Source: Flavobacterium aerium
GTDB lineage: Bacteria > Bacteroidota > Bacteroidia > Flavobacteriales > Flavobacteriaceae
Direction: 5' to 3'
DNA length: 64,000 bases
Assembly (NCBI RefSeq): GCF_030766725.1
Contig: NZ_JARQWR010000007.1
Span: 208,664 to 272,663 of the forward strand
Positions within the stretch are counted from its first letter, which is position 1; each line of letters begins with the position of its first letter. This document shows, piece by piece, positions 8,509 to 16,200 of this stretch. The position numbers and the translations under genes are program-made. The notes beneath the pieces are model-generated. The model was not told the origin of the DNA. It did not search any database and worked only from the letters and a program-made list of their open reading frames with translations.

Positions 8509-8601
8509 TTCCTTAAGATTTCTTATTGGCAACGTTTCCAAATCGTCCTAATTTTATAGTATTAGAAACCTGGATTATTCAAATCCACAGATATAAATAC
8601 T

Positions 8602-9360
8602 ATGAACCGATTATTAGATAAAGTGGTTATCATCACTGGTGCAGCAAATGGAATGGGTGCAGTCGAAGCAAAAATGTTGGCTATGGAAGGAGCAAAAGTA
8701 CTGCTTACTGATGTGCAGGAAGAAAAGCTTAAAGTAGTTACTAATGAAATTAAGGCACTTGGAGGAGATGTTTCCTATATGGTTCATGATGTTAGTAATG
8801 AAAGTCAATGGGATGCCGTGATCAAAGAAGTAATTCGACTATATGGTAAGATTGATATTCTAGTAAATAATGCGGCTATTATAGGTGATATTTCTTCACC
8901 AATGGAAAATCGTACAGTTGAAGAGTTTAATAAAATTCTAAATATCAATTTAACGAGTCAATTTATAGGAATGAAATCTGTTGTACCCTATATGAAAAAA
9001 GCAAAAAAAGGTTCTATCGTCAATATTTCTTCTATTGGAGGAATAATGGGATCTGCTGGAGGCACTGCCTATACTGCATCAAAAGGTGGTTCCCGATTAT
9101 TGTCAAAAGGTGCTGCTATAGAATTAGCTCCTTTTAATATTCGTGTAAATTCTGTTCATCCAGGATTTGTTGATACTCCAATGAATAAAAACATGCCTAA
9201 CGCAAATGAATTTAAACAGATGGCCGTTGGCGGAACTCCTTTAGGTAGAGCTGGTAAAGAAGAAGAAATTGCTTATGGTGTTATTTTTCTAGCTTCAGAT
9301 GAATCCTCTTTTATTACAGGTACAGAACTAATTATTGACGGGGGAAATACTGCTGTTTAA
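8602..9360 (+). CDS. short-chain dehydrogenase/reductase (SDR)
   Basis: The 252-residue protein is a classical SDR. It has the dinucleotide-binding motif 'TGAANGMG' (residues 12-19), 'NNAA' (89-92), the catalytic serine near 143-144 and 'YTASK' with Tyr157 and Lys161. 'LLTDVQ' places an aspartate after strand 2, favouring NAD(H) over NADP(H). Its closest family pattern is the 3-alpha/beta-hydroxysteroid or cyclopentanol dehydrogenase group; the substrate is unknown. The gene follows the broken Crp/Fnr gene by about 90 bases on the same strand and may have been its target. A strong terminator follows. Confidence 0.85.
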   Translation: MNRLLDKVVIITGAANGMGAVEAKMLAMEGAKVLLTDVQEEKLKVVTNEIKALGGDVSYMVHDVSNESQWDAVIKEVIRLYGKIDILVNNAAIIGDISSPMENRTVEEFNKILNINLTSQFIGMKSVVPYMKKAKKGSIVNISSIGGIMGSAGGTAYTASKGGSRLLSKGAAIELAPFNIRVNSVHPGFVDTPMNKNMPNANEFKQMAVGGTPLGRAGKEEEIAYGVIFLASDESSFITGTELIIDGGNTAV

Positions 9361-9386
9361 TTTAGTTTAATCATAACAATAACATA

Positions 9387-9421
9387 GGTAAAATAGAGTG
9401 AAATCTATTTTACCTTTTTTT
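9387..9421 (+). terminator. rho-independent terminator after SDR gene
   Basis: An 11-base arm beginning GGTAAAATAGA (9387-9397) pairs with its exact complement at 9404-9414 around a six-base loop, followed by seven T. It lies 26 bases after the SDR stop codon and just before the end of the opposing gene at 9430. Confidence 0.9.
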
Positions 9422-9429
9422 ATTCCATT

Positions 9430-10092
9430 TTATTGTTTTGCTAATTTCTTAATATCTTCTATTTCTAGAATTTGTGTGGGATAACCGATCAAAGCACTAT
9501 TAATCATCGCTAGTCCTACTTCTTTCATTGTGCTAATTTGATTGGGGAATATTAATCGCAACAAGGGCGTCATACTACTAATCACTTTATAATATCCTTT
9601 TACGTTTTTTTGTCCTTTTGTTGGCTTCATAAATCCCGGTCGGAAATTATATTCTTTTTTAAAGGCTAATTTCAGTAAGGCATTCTCCGTCTTTCCTTTA
9701 ACACGAGCCCACATAACTTTCCCTTTTTCCGAACTATCGGTATGACTGCCAGACACAAAACTGAAAATCATATTGGAATTGAAATGAACCAAAGTGTTTG
9801 CAAAATGCATTGTTGTGTCATAAGTAATATAACTGTATTCTGACTCTTTCATTCCGTTTGAACTTATACCTGCACAATAGAAACAGGCATCGTATCCTGT
9901 TAATTCTGCTGTAACTTCATCCAACTTAAAGAAATCTGAAACAATGCATTCTTTTAATTTGACATGACTAAACCCCGATGGCTTCCGATTTACAATGAGC
10001 ACTTTCTCTATTTCAGGATGTGCTAAACATTCTAGCAATACTCCTTCACCTACCATGCCTGTAGCTCCAGTAATAATAACTTTTATCCCCAT
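9430..10092 (-). CDS. NAD(P)H-binding epimerase/oxidoreductase-like protein
   Basis: The 220-residue protein begins with a Rossmann strand and the atypical-SDR motif 'GATGMVGEG' (residues 9-17). 'CFYCAGISSNGM' follows strand 4. It lacks a clear YxxxK pair, as in the NAD(P)-binding HTATIP2/NmrA-like group, so it may be a redox sensor or a divergent reductase. It is transcribed alone and converges on the upstream SDR gene. A possible minus-strand -7 box TAACTTTG lies at 10149-10142, about 50 bases upstream of the ATG. Confidence 0.7.
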   Translation of the reverse strand: MGIKVIITGATGMVGEGVLLECLAHPEIEKVLIVNRKPSGFSHVKLKECIVSDFFKLDEVTAELTGYDACFYCAGISSNGMKESEYSYITYDTTMHFANTLVHFNSNMIFSFVSGSHTDSSEKGKVMWARVKGKTENALLKLAFKKEYNFRPGFMKPTKGQKNVKGYYKVISSMTPLLRLIFPNQISTMKEVGLAMINSALIGYPTQILEIEDIKKLAKQ

Positions 10093-10439
10093 AAATCGGT
10101 ATCTGTTTATTAATAAGACTATAACTCAAAAAGATGTCTCTCAAAGTTAAATTATTATCTGCACAAATACTTTAATTCTGCATGCTCATTTCATTTATTG
10201 AAAAGTAATACCAAACTATAATTTTGTTGCCACACGTTCGATTGGGATTACTACAAATAATGTGTTGATGTACTTAAAGCGTTTCTTTTTCATTTTTATA
10301 CATTTTAAAATTAATACCGGACAAATGTGCGACAGTTCAAAACTTTAAAACTTGACTTAAGTCAAAAAATGAAAAAAGGTATTTTTTACTCTCTTTTAAA
10401 AAAGTAATTTTACATTTCCCTTTTATACAAGTTATTCTT
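10093..10439. other. 347-base divergent intergenic region
   Basis: This gap separates two divergent genes. It holds a minus-strand -7 box (TAACTTTG, 10149-10142) for the gene at 9430 and, near its right end, the perfect palindrome TTGACTTAAGTCAA (10352-10365). I see no ORF, RNA gene or repeat in the rest. Confidence 0.6.
10352..10365. promoter_or_regulatory. palindromic operator-like site TTGACTTAAGTCAA
   Basis: A perfect 14-base inverted repeat lies 75 bases upstream of the GrpB-family start codon. Its TTGA...TCAA ends resemble Crp/Fnr-superfamily half-sites, and three such regulators are encoded in this window. The palindrome is seen directly; any binding protein is a guess. Confidence 0.35.
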
Positions 10440-11021
10440 ATGATTGATAATACTATTGTTGTGGTTCCCTATTCTAATGATTGGGCTCCCTCTTTTCAGC
10501 TTTTAAAAACTATTTATGAATCTCATTTAAATGGGCTTTTCACAAGTATTGAACATGTTGGAAGTACCTCCGTAGTTGGACTAGCGGCAAAACCGGTTTT
10601 GGATATTGACATTATTATTCACAATCAAAGTACACTTGAACAATGTATCAGAACACTACAAAAACTAGGGTATACTAGTGTTGGTGAAATGGGTATTCCG
10701 GGAAGATTTGCATTCAGAAGGGATTCGAATAAAACACCTGAAAATGGTTCAGGTACACCATGGCCACAACATCATTTATATGTTTGTCTTGAAGACAGTA
10801 TCAGCCTAAAAAATCATTTGTCTTTTCGGAATTATCTTCGTTCAAATCCTAAAGCTGTTCAGGAATATAGTACCTTAAAGATGGGATTGGCTCAAAAATT
10901 CCCTAATGATATTGATCAATATGTTGAAGGTAAAACAGCTTTCATTATTTCTATCTTAGAAAAAACGGGGATTGACTCCAATTCTTTACAGGACATTACA
11001 CTTCAGAATAAAGCAAAATAA
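10440..11021 (+). CDS. GrpB (UPF0157) family nucleotidyltransferase-fold protein
   Basis: This 193-residue protein carries the family hallmark 'EHVGSTSVVGLAAKPVLDIDI' split as GST (41-43), KP (51-52) and the acidic pair Asp55/Asp57, which together form a minimal nucleotidyltransferase active site. 'WPQHHLYVCLEDS' and 'FRNYLRSNP' are also typical. GrpB-domain proteins occur alone or fused to CoaE; the transferred nucleotide and target are not known. The gene is single, bounded by a long intergenic region and a bidirectional terminator. Confidence 0.85.
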   Translation: MIDNTIVVVPYSNDWAPSFQLLKTIYESHLNGLFTSIEHVGSTSVVGLAAKPVLDIDIIIHNQSTLEQCIRTLQKLGYTSVGEMGIPGRFAFRRDSNKTPENGSGTPWPQHHLYVCLEDSISLKNHLSFRNYLRSNPKAVQEYSTLKMGLAQKFPNDIDQYVEGKTAFIISILEKTGIDSNSLQDITLQNKAK

Positions 11022-11025
11022 AAGT

Positions 11026-11057
11026 AAAAAGGCTGTTGATGATACAACAGCCTTTTT
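11026..11057. terminator. bidirectional terminator between convergent genes
   Basis: GGCTGTTG (11031-11038) pairs with CAACAGCC (11045-11052), extended by five A-T pairs on each side. It serves both the GrpB gene ending at 11021 and the ankyrin gene ending at 11061. Confidence 0.9.
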
Positions 11058-11060
11058 ACT

Positions 11061-12404
11061 TTATCCATTTAGAATTTTGCTTTTCTCTGCATTAAATTCA
11101 TCTTGTGTCAGAATTTGCGCATCTAATAATTCTTTGAGATCCATTAATGCTTGCTTCTTTGCATTTAAACCTTGTTCTGCTGGGGCTTCAACGGTCACTT
11201 TTTCAACGGATGTTGTCATCGCGCTCTTACTTCCGTATTGCAATAAAAGTTCTGTTATTTCATTGTATCCTTTGATATTCGAATAATCAATTGCTTTTTG
11301 CTCTTTTACATTCACAATTGCAGGGTCTGCCTTGTGTTCTAATAAATATTTTACGATATCCTTCTTTCCATTTGCAGCAGCATAATGTAATGCTGTATTA
11401 CCGCTTTCATCTTGAATATCGACTTTGGCTTCATTTTCAATCAGCAATTTCACTAAACTAAGATGTCCTTTTTTAGTGGCTACATGCAATAAACTTTCTC
11501 CGCCGTAATTATAATTATTATTCAAAGTAAAACTACTATCTACTGCAATATTTGTAGCAGATTCAATCCAATCCAAGTAAGAATTCATAGATTCATCTTG
11601 GCCTGATATTGGTTTGCTGTAATTCACATCTATTCCATTATTGAGGAATAGGCTAACAATTTCTTTTTGATTATTACCACAAGCATACCATATTGGTGAT
11701 AAACCATTGGAAGAAGATACTTTAATATCAGCTCCTTTTTCTACTAATAGTTTAATCATCATATTATTGTTTTGGTAACAGGCCAACAATAGCGCTGTTT
11801 CTCCTTCATGGTTGCTGTGATTTACATTTGCACCATTCTCCAACAATAGTTCTGTCACAGGTACGTTTTTTGACTCAATCGCTGAAAAAAGTGGTGTATT
11901 TCCTAATTTATCTGTAGCATTTACATTGGCTCCATGATTAATAAAAACCAGTACAACTTCTTTATTTCGAACACCTGATGCTAAGAACAGTGGGGTTTCT
12001 GCACGATTATTTTCTGCATCGACTTCAATATCTCCTATCGCTAATAATTTTTCAACCAATTCGATTTGGGAGGTTACCGCTGTAAGATGTAATAAACTAT
12101 TGCCTTGATTATCATTGATTGTTGTTTTTGCTCCTGCTTCTAATAAGTATAAAGCAGTTTGTTTCTGTTTTTGTAAACAGGCAAAAAATAACGGTGTTTC
12201 TCCATTATGATCTTCATAATCCAAAACAGCACCGGCTTCTATCAGTGATTTTACAATATCCAAATAACCTCTGTGTGCAGCATAATGTAAGGCTGTTCTC
12301 CCTTTTTCATCGGTATAGGCTACCTCTACTTCATTATTGTTCAGTAATAATTCTGCTATTTTTCGTTTACCTGCTTCGCAGGCTATTATAAATGACATTG
12401 ACAT
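11061..12404 (-). CDS. ankyrin-repeat protein with C-terminal SHOCT domain
   Basis: The 447-residue protein consists of about eleven ankyrin repeats between residues 1 and 395, shown by units such as 'GRTALHYAAHRGYLDIVKSL', 'GETPLFFACLQKQKQTALYL' and 'GNTALHYAAANGKKDIVKYL'. Residues about 405-447 ('LNAKKQALMDLKELL' then 'ILTQDEFNAEKSKIL') form a SHOCT-like short C-terminal domain. No signal peptide is seen, so it probably acts in the cytoplasm through protein binding; the partner is unknown. It begins 11 bases after the other ankyrin gene, so the two form an operon. Two ATGs (12404 and 12398) are possible starts. Confidence 0.85.
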   Translation of the reverse strand: MSMSFIIACEAGKRKIAELLLNNNEVEVAYTDEKGRTALHYAAHRGYLDIVKSLIEAGAVLDYEDHNGETPLFFACLQKQKQTALYLLEAGAKTTINDNQGNSLLHLTAVTSQIELVEKLLAIGDIEVDAENNRAETPLFLASGVRNKEVVLVFINHGANVNATDKLGNTPLFSAIESKNVPVTELLLENGANVNHSNHEGETALLLACYQNNNMMIKLLVEKGADIKVSSSNGLSPIWYACGNNQKEIVSLFLNNGIDVNYSKPISGQDESMNSYLDWIESATNIAVDSSFTLNNNYNYGGESLLHVATKKGHLSLVKLLIENEAKVDIQDESGNTALHYAAANGKKDIVKYLLEHKADPAIVNVKEQKAIDYSNIKGYNEITELLLQYGSKSAMTTSVEKVTVEAPAEQGLNAKKQALMDLKELLDAQILTQDEFNAEKSKILNG

Positions 12405-12415
12405 TGTTATACTTT

Positions 12416-13603
12416 TTAGGATTTATTTTTCAACAGTAGTTCTACTGTTTTTAATTTTAAATTATCATCTGAAGCTAGCATTAAAGCTGTTTGTTCCTTA
12501 CTATTGATAAGATTACTGTCTATTCCTTTTTCAATTAATAGTTTTGCTTTTTTATAAGTATCTCGCGCTTGTTCATTGTCATAATTTACATTGAAAGCAC
12601 ATACAATATGCAATAAGTTGTTTCCATCCTTATCAATGTGATTAATATCGATGACATCGAGATCAATTACGGCCTTGAATACATCAAATGATTTTTCTGC
12701 AATAGCTTCTATAGGCGTTTTTCCATTACCATAATAAATTGACGGTAATAATAAATCTCCTCCATCTTCAATTAGTTTCACCAACAATTTTATCGTGCTT
12801 TCTGAAGAATCATGTATTCTTCGAGCATATTCAAATAGAATTGTAGTTTGTTCTGAGTTGACTTGATTTAAATCTGGTGATTGGTATTCTTTTAATTTAT
12901 CATATAATTTGATGTCTAAATAATCAACAACAACTTCATAAAATGAAGACTTGCCTTTATCGTCTTGGTGATTTGGGTCTGCTCCTTGTTGTAAAAGCAA
13001 ATCCATCTGAGCTTCTTTTTGTCTGGAAAGGGAATAACTCAAAGCCGTTTTGTTTACCACATTTTCTGCATTAATATCCAATCCTTCTTGGATGAAGAAT
13101 TCTAAATAGGCTAATGCTTTCTCCGGTCTCATTCTATTATTGCTGGCAATACGGTGTAAAAATGTATCATCGGAATTATTGGTATAATTCACATCACATC
13201 CTGCTTTCACCAAACTTTTCACTACTTCAATATCTGCTCCTTCTTCTATAGCATAACTCAATAGTGTATGTCCCATGACCTCATCATTGAGACTGTCCAA
13301 CTTGGAGAAAAAATCATCCAAGAAAGCAATAAAGCTTTCATCAAATTGTTGATTTCTAACTATACTTTCAAAAATGGATCCTTTGAAACCATCGTATTCA
13401 TAAATATCGGTTTCGATGATTCCTTCTGCTATGAAAAACTGAAGTGTTTCCCTTGATTGCTCTCTGATTGCTTTTTCAAAAATCTGCGAACGATTGTAAT
13501 CGTCCATACTCTTTAACAGGTTTTTATTTTCTTTTAATATAAGTCTTCCTTCTTCGAAATTATTATTCCTAAAGGCACCTAGTAATGTTGCCGAATCTGA
13601 CAT
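12416..13603 (-). CDS. ankyrin-repeat protein
   Basis: This 395-residue protein is built of more degenerate ankyrin repeats than its neighbour: 'GHTLLSYAIEEGADIEVVKSL', 'DTFLHRIASNNRM', 'NKTALSYSLSRQKEAQMDLLL' and 'GNNLLHIVCAFNVNYD' are clear units, with a less regular N-terminal region (1-95). There is no signal peptide, membrane span or enzymatic domain. It is the first gene of the ankyrin pair. The 285 bases upstream contain an imperfect inverted repeat built on CTTAAG but no consensus promoter that I can find. Confidence 0.85.
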   Translation of the reverse strand: MSDSATLLGAFRNNNFEEGRLILKENKNLLKSMDDYNRSQIFEKAIREQSRETLQFFIAEGIIETDIYEYDGFKGSIFESIVRNQQFDESFIAFLDDFFSKLDSLNDEVMGHTLLSYAIEEGADIEVVKSLVKAGCDVNYTNNSDDTFLHRIASNNRMRPEKALAYLEFFIQEGLDINAENVVNKTALSYSLSRQKEAQMDLLLQQGADPNHQDDKGKSSFYEVVVDYLDIKLYDKLKEYQSPDLNQVNSEQTTILFEYARRIHDSSESTIKLLVKLIEDGGDLLLPSIYYGNGKTPIEAIAEKSFDVFKAVIDLDVIDINHIDKDGNNLLHIVCAFNVNYDNEQARDTYKKAKLLIEKGIDSNLINSKEQTALMLASDDNLKLKTVELLLKNKS

Positions 13604-13792
13604 ATAATCTTTTTATTTTGGTTAAGTTCTTAAGTTTGAAATAATCAAATCTTAAGGCAATTATTTCAATAGACTACACTTTCTTAAAAAGACATCTATT
13701 GATTCTTAAATTATATCCCAAATTAGCAAACCCTTTTCAAAGAAAAAAATATTGTTTAGCCAAAAAAAGATTAAATATTTATATGTTATACT

Positions 13793-13822
13793 AAAAAGAC
13801 GATTCATCCGAATCGTCTTTTT
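13793..13822 (-). terminator. terminator after MFS transporter gene
   Basis: GACGATTC (13798-13805) pairs with GAATCGTC (13810-13817) around the loop ATCC, with five A on one side and five T on the other. It lies 66 bases beyond the stop codon of the MFS gene on the minus strand. Confidence 0.85.
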
Positions 13823-13888
13823 AGATTATCAATACGTTTTATATTAACAGTATCATCCTACTGTCAATTGATTAATCGTTTTCTGAAT

Positions 13889-15058
13889 TTATGAATTACA
13901 TAAGGTGACTTGTTTTTTCTGGCGGGCTTCTATCTGACTTCTTAAAAGAATCATCAACAAGGAGGCAAAACCAAAGGCCATCCCTACCCATGGAGAAATC
14001 TGAATACCTTGATGAGCAATGAACCATCCACTTACAGCCGTACCCAATGCAACCCCTAAATTCCCAGAGGATACCGCTAAACTATTCGCAAACTCTAAGG
14101 CATCGGGCGCAGCAGATATTAAATAGGCGGCTGCCGTTAAAAAACAAGGTGCATACAAAAATCCCCATACTGCAATACAAACTATAGTTTGAGTAGCATT
14201 TGAACCCGAATAATACAATCCAAAAGGAATTAACATTGTTCCTAAAAGAAAAGCTGCTGTTGTTAATGGAACACTTTTACTCAATAATTTTCCTGCAAGC
14301 CAATTTCCTGCAATTCCAGTAATCCCAAACAATAGCATCATACTACTAATTTTACCTTCGTTCATTCCTTTTACTTTCCCTAAAAAATCAGCAAAATAAC
14401 TATAGGTCGAAAACCAAGCGGCAATCATTAAGAAATTCATAAAAATGCTGATTACAAAATCTGGTTTTGTCAGAATACGTAATTGGTTGCCATATGATTT
14501 CTTCTCTTTTACTGGCATCGATGGTAAACCTTTAAAAATAGCGACCAAGGCAATAATCGTTACAATCGTCTGAACCACAAAAGAGCCCTGCCACTGGTAT
14601 ATACTTGCTATATACGTAGCAAAAGGAACTGTTGTTACCATCGATATTGCAATTCCACCGAGTACAATTCCCATGTACTGATGTTCTTTTTTCTTATCCA
14701 CATTACTCACCGCTGCTGCAATTGCCGTAGAGATATAAACAGGCTGTAGAAATGCAGGTAATATTCGAACGGTCATCAGTAACCAAAAGGGTGGCGATAA
14801 GGTTGAAATTACTCCTGTAAATAAAAAAAGAGCAATACTTCCCATCATAATTTTCTTCCGATTTATTCCTGAAGTAAATAAAGTCATAAAAGGCCCAGTT
14901 GTTGCAATCACTAAAGCAAAGGCACTCAATAACCATCCAGCCTGATCGATACTAATACTATAGTAATCTGCTATTTGAGGTAAAATACCAATTACTCCAA
15001 ATTCGGTGGTTATTACACCAATCATTCCTAAACATCCTATATATGCCGTTTTTTTCAT
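13889..15058 (-). CDS. MFS transporter, AraJ/drug-efflux type
   Basis: The 389-residue protein has about twelve hydrophobic spans, as expected for the major facilitator superfamily. The N-terminal half has 'EFGVIGILPQIADYYSISIDQAGWLLSAFAL', typical in pieces of the DHA1/AraJ efflux group, and 'FTSGINRKKIMMGSIALF' is the loop 2-3 motif A. The substrate is unknown; sugars, arabinose derivatives or drugs are possibilities. It is divergent from the LysR-type regulator at 15204, which very probably controls it. Confidence 0.85.
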   Translation of the reverse strand: MKKTAYIGCLGMIGVITTEFGVIGILPQIADYYSISIDQAGWLLSAFALVIATTGPFMTLFTSGINRKKIMMGSIALFLFTGVISTLSPPFWLLMTVRILPAFLQPVYISTAIAAAVSNVDKKKEHQYMGIVLGGIAISMVTTVPFATYIASIYQWQGSFVVQTIVTIIALVAIFKGLPSMPVKEKKSYGNQLRILTKPDFVISIFMNFLMIAAWFSTYSYFADFLGKVKGMNEGKISSMMLLFGITGIAGNWLAGKLLSKSVPLTTAAFLLGTMLIPFGLYYSGSNATQTIVCIAVWGFLYAPCFLTAAAYLISAAPDALEFANSLAVSSGNLGVALGTAVSGWFIAHQGIQISPWVGMAFGFASLLMILLRSQIEARQKKQVTLCNS

Positions 15059-15092
15059 CTTTTATATCACTCTACTATTTTATGTTATAACA

Positions 15093-15133
15093 ATAGGCTT
15101 CTCCTATCGCTTGTAAACTTTGACAGCAAAGTT
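15093..15133. promoter_or_regulatory. LysR-type operator candidates in divergent MFS/LysR intergenic
   Basis: Two inverted repeats lie in the 145-base gap. ATAGG-N5-CCTAT (15093-15107) fits the T-N11-A LysR box exactly, and AACTTTG-ACAG-CAAAGTT (15116-15133) is a second perfect repeat nine bases further on. The arrangement resembles recognition and activation sites of LysR regulators. Sequence matches are direct; binding is inferred. Confidence 0.5.
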
Positions 15134-15203
15134 CAGAAGATGATAACCATAAACAAAATAATATGATTTATCTATTTGTATAAATTATTTTATAGCTTTG
15201 TAT

Positions 15204-16109
15204 ATGGTAAATTTAGAATGGTATCGAACTTTTAAGGCAATCTATCGAAAAGGTACACTGACTGGTGCTGCCGAAGAATTATTTATTTCACAGCCCAATG
15301 TGAGCCAACATTTATCAGCATTGGAGGCCCATATTGGTCAAAAGCTATTCGAACGAAAACCTCGTAAAATGGTTCCAACGGATTACGGAAAGCAATTTTA
15401 TTCCGAAGTCATTGAAGCGATTGAAAAACTAGAACAGGTTGAAACCAATTTTAGATATACTATGCTGTCCCGAAATTGCCCACAGATTAACCTAGGAGCA
15501 AATCTGGAATATTTTGATCATTATATTGCCCCACGCATTAATGAATCTCCAGGAAATCTTTCGGTAGAATTTGGAACTGCAGAATATCTTACCAGTCGAT
15601 TGATTAAAGGTAAATTGGATTTTGTTATTGTAAATCAACAGATCGATATCCCTACACTAACCTATACAGCCATTTGCACAGAAGAATACTTTCTCGTAGG
15701 AAACACAAAGTTCAATACGGAGTTTATTGATGAATTTATCCGCAAAAAAGAGTACAAAGAATTAGAATGTTGGTTAGCACAACAAAACTGGCTCATCAAT
15801 AATAGTGACATGGATGTCATGCGTGAATTTTGGATGCAAAATTTCAAAAAGAGACCTTGTACAAAACCTAAGTTTGATATTCCGTTCTCTGGTTCCATTC
15901 TGAAAGCCATTCATCAAAATGGTGGACTTACAATTGTTCCTGCTTATTTACTCCAAACTTATCTTGATAATCAAGAACTAAAGATTCTTTGGAAAGGTTT
16001 AAAACCTATTACCAACACGATATATTTAGCCTATGATACAACTAAGGTTACCACACAACAAATTGCTATTGTCAAAAAATTGATGCGTTGTTCTGTCCCA
16101 CTGAGATAA
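15204..16109 (+). CDS. LysR-type transcriptional regulator
   Basis: The protein has about 301 residues. Residues 1-60 form the winged helix-turn-helix ('EWYRTFKAIYRKGTLTGAAEEL', 'SQPNVSQHLSALEAHIGQKLF') and residues about 90-300 a periplasmic-binding-protein-like effector domain. I use the ATG at 15204; the upstream TTG at 15198 overlaps a -7-like TAGCTTTG (15193-15200) and adds only two residues. Divergence from the MFS gene implies that it regulates that transporter and itself. Confidence 0.88.
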   Translation: MVNLEWYRTFKAIYRKGTLTGAAEELFISQPNVSQHLSALEAHIGQKLFERKPRKMVPTDYGKQFYSEVIEAIEKLEQVETNFRYTMLSRNCPQINLGANLEYFDHYIAPRINESPGNLSVEFGTAEYLTSRLIKGKLDFVIVNQQIDIPTLTYTAICTEEYFLVGNTKFNTEFIDEFIRKKEYKELECWLAQQNWLINNSDMDVMREFWMQNFKKRPCTKPKFDIPFSGSILKAIHQNGGLTIVPAYLLQTYLDNQELKILWKGLKPITNTIYLAYDTTKVTTQQIAIVKKLMRCSVPLR

Positions 16110-16200
16110 TCATTTTCTTTACCAAAGAACCTTATTTTTAACATCATCATTCATTTTTTGCAAAAAAGTCTATATTTACATATAAACTAACATCATCAAT

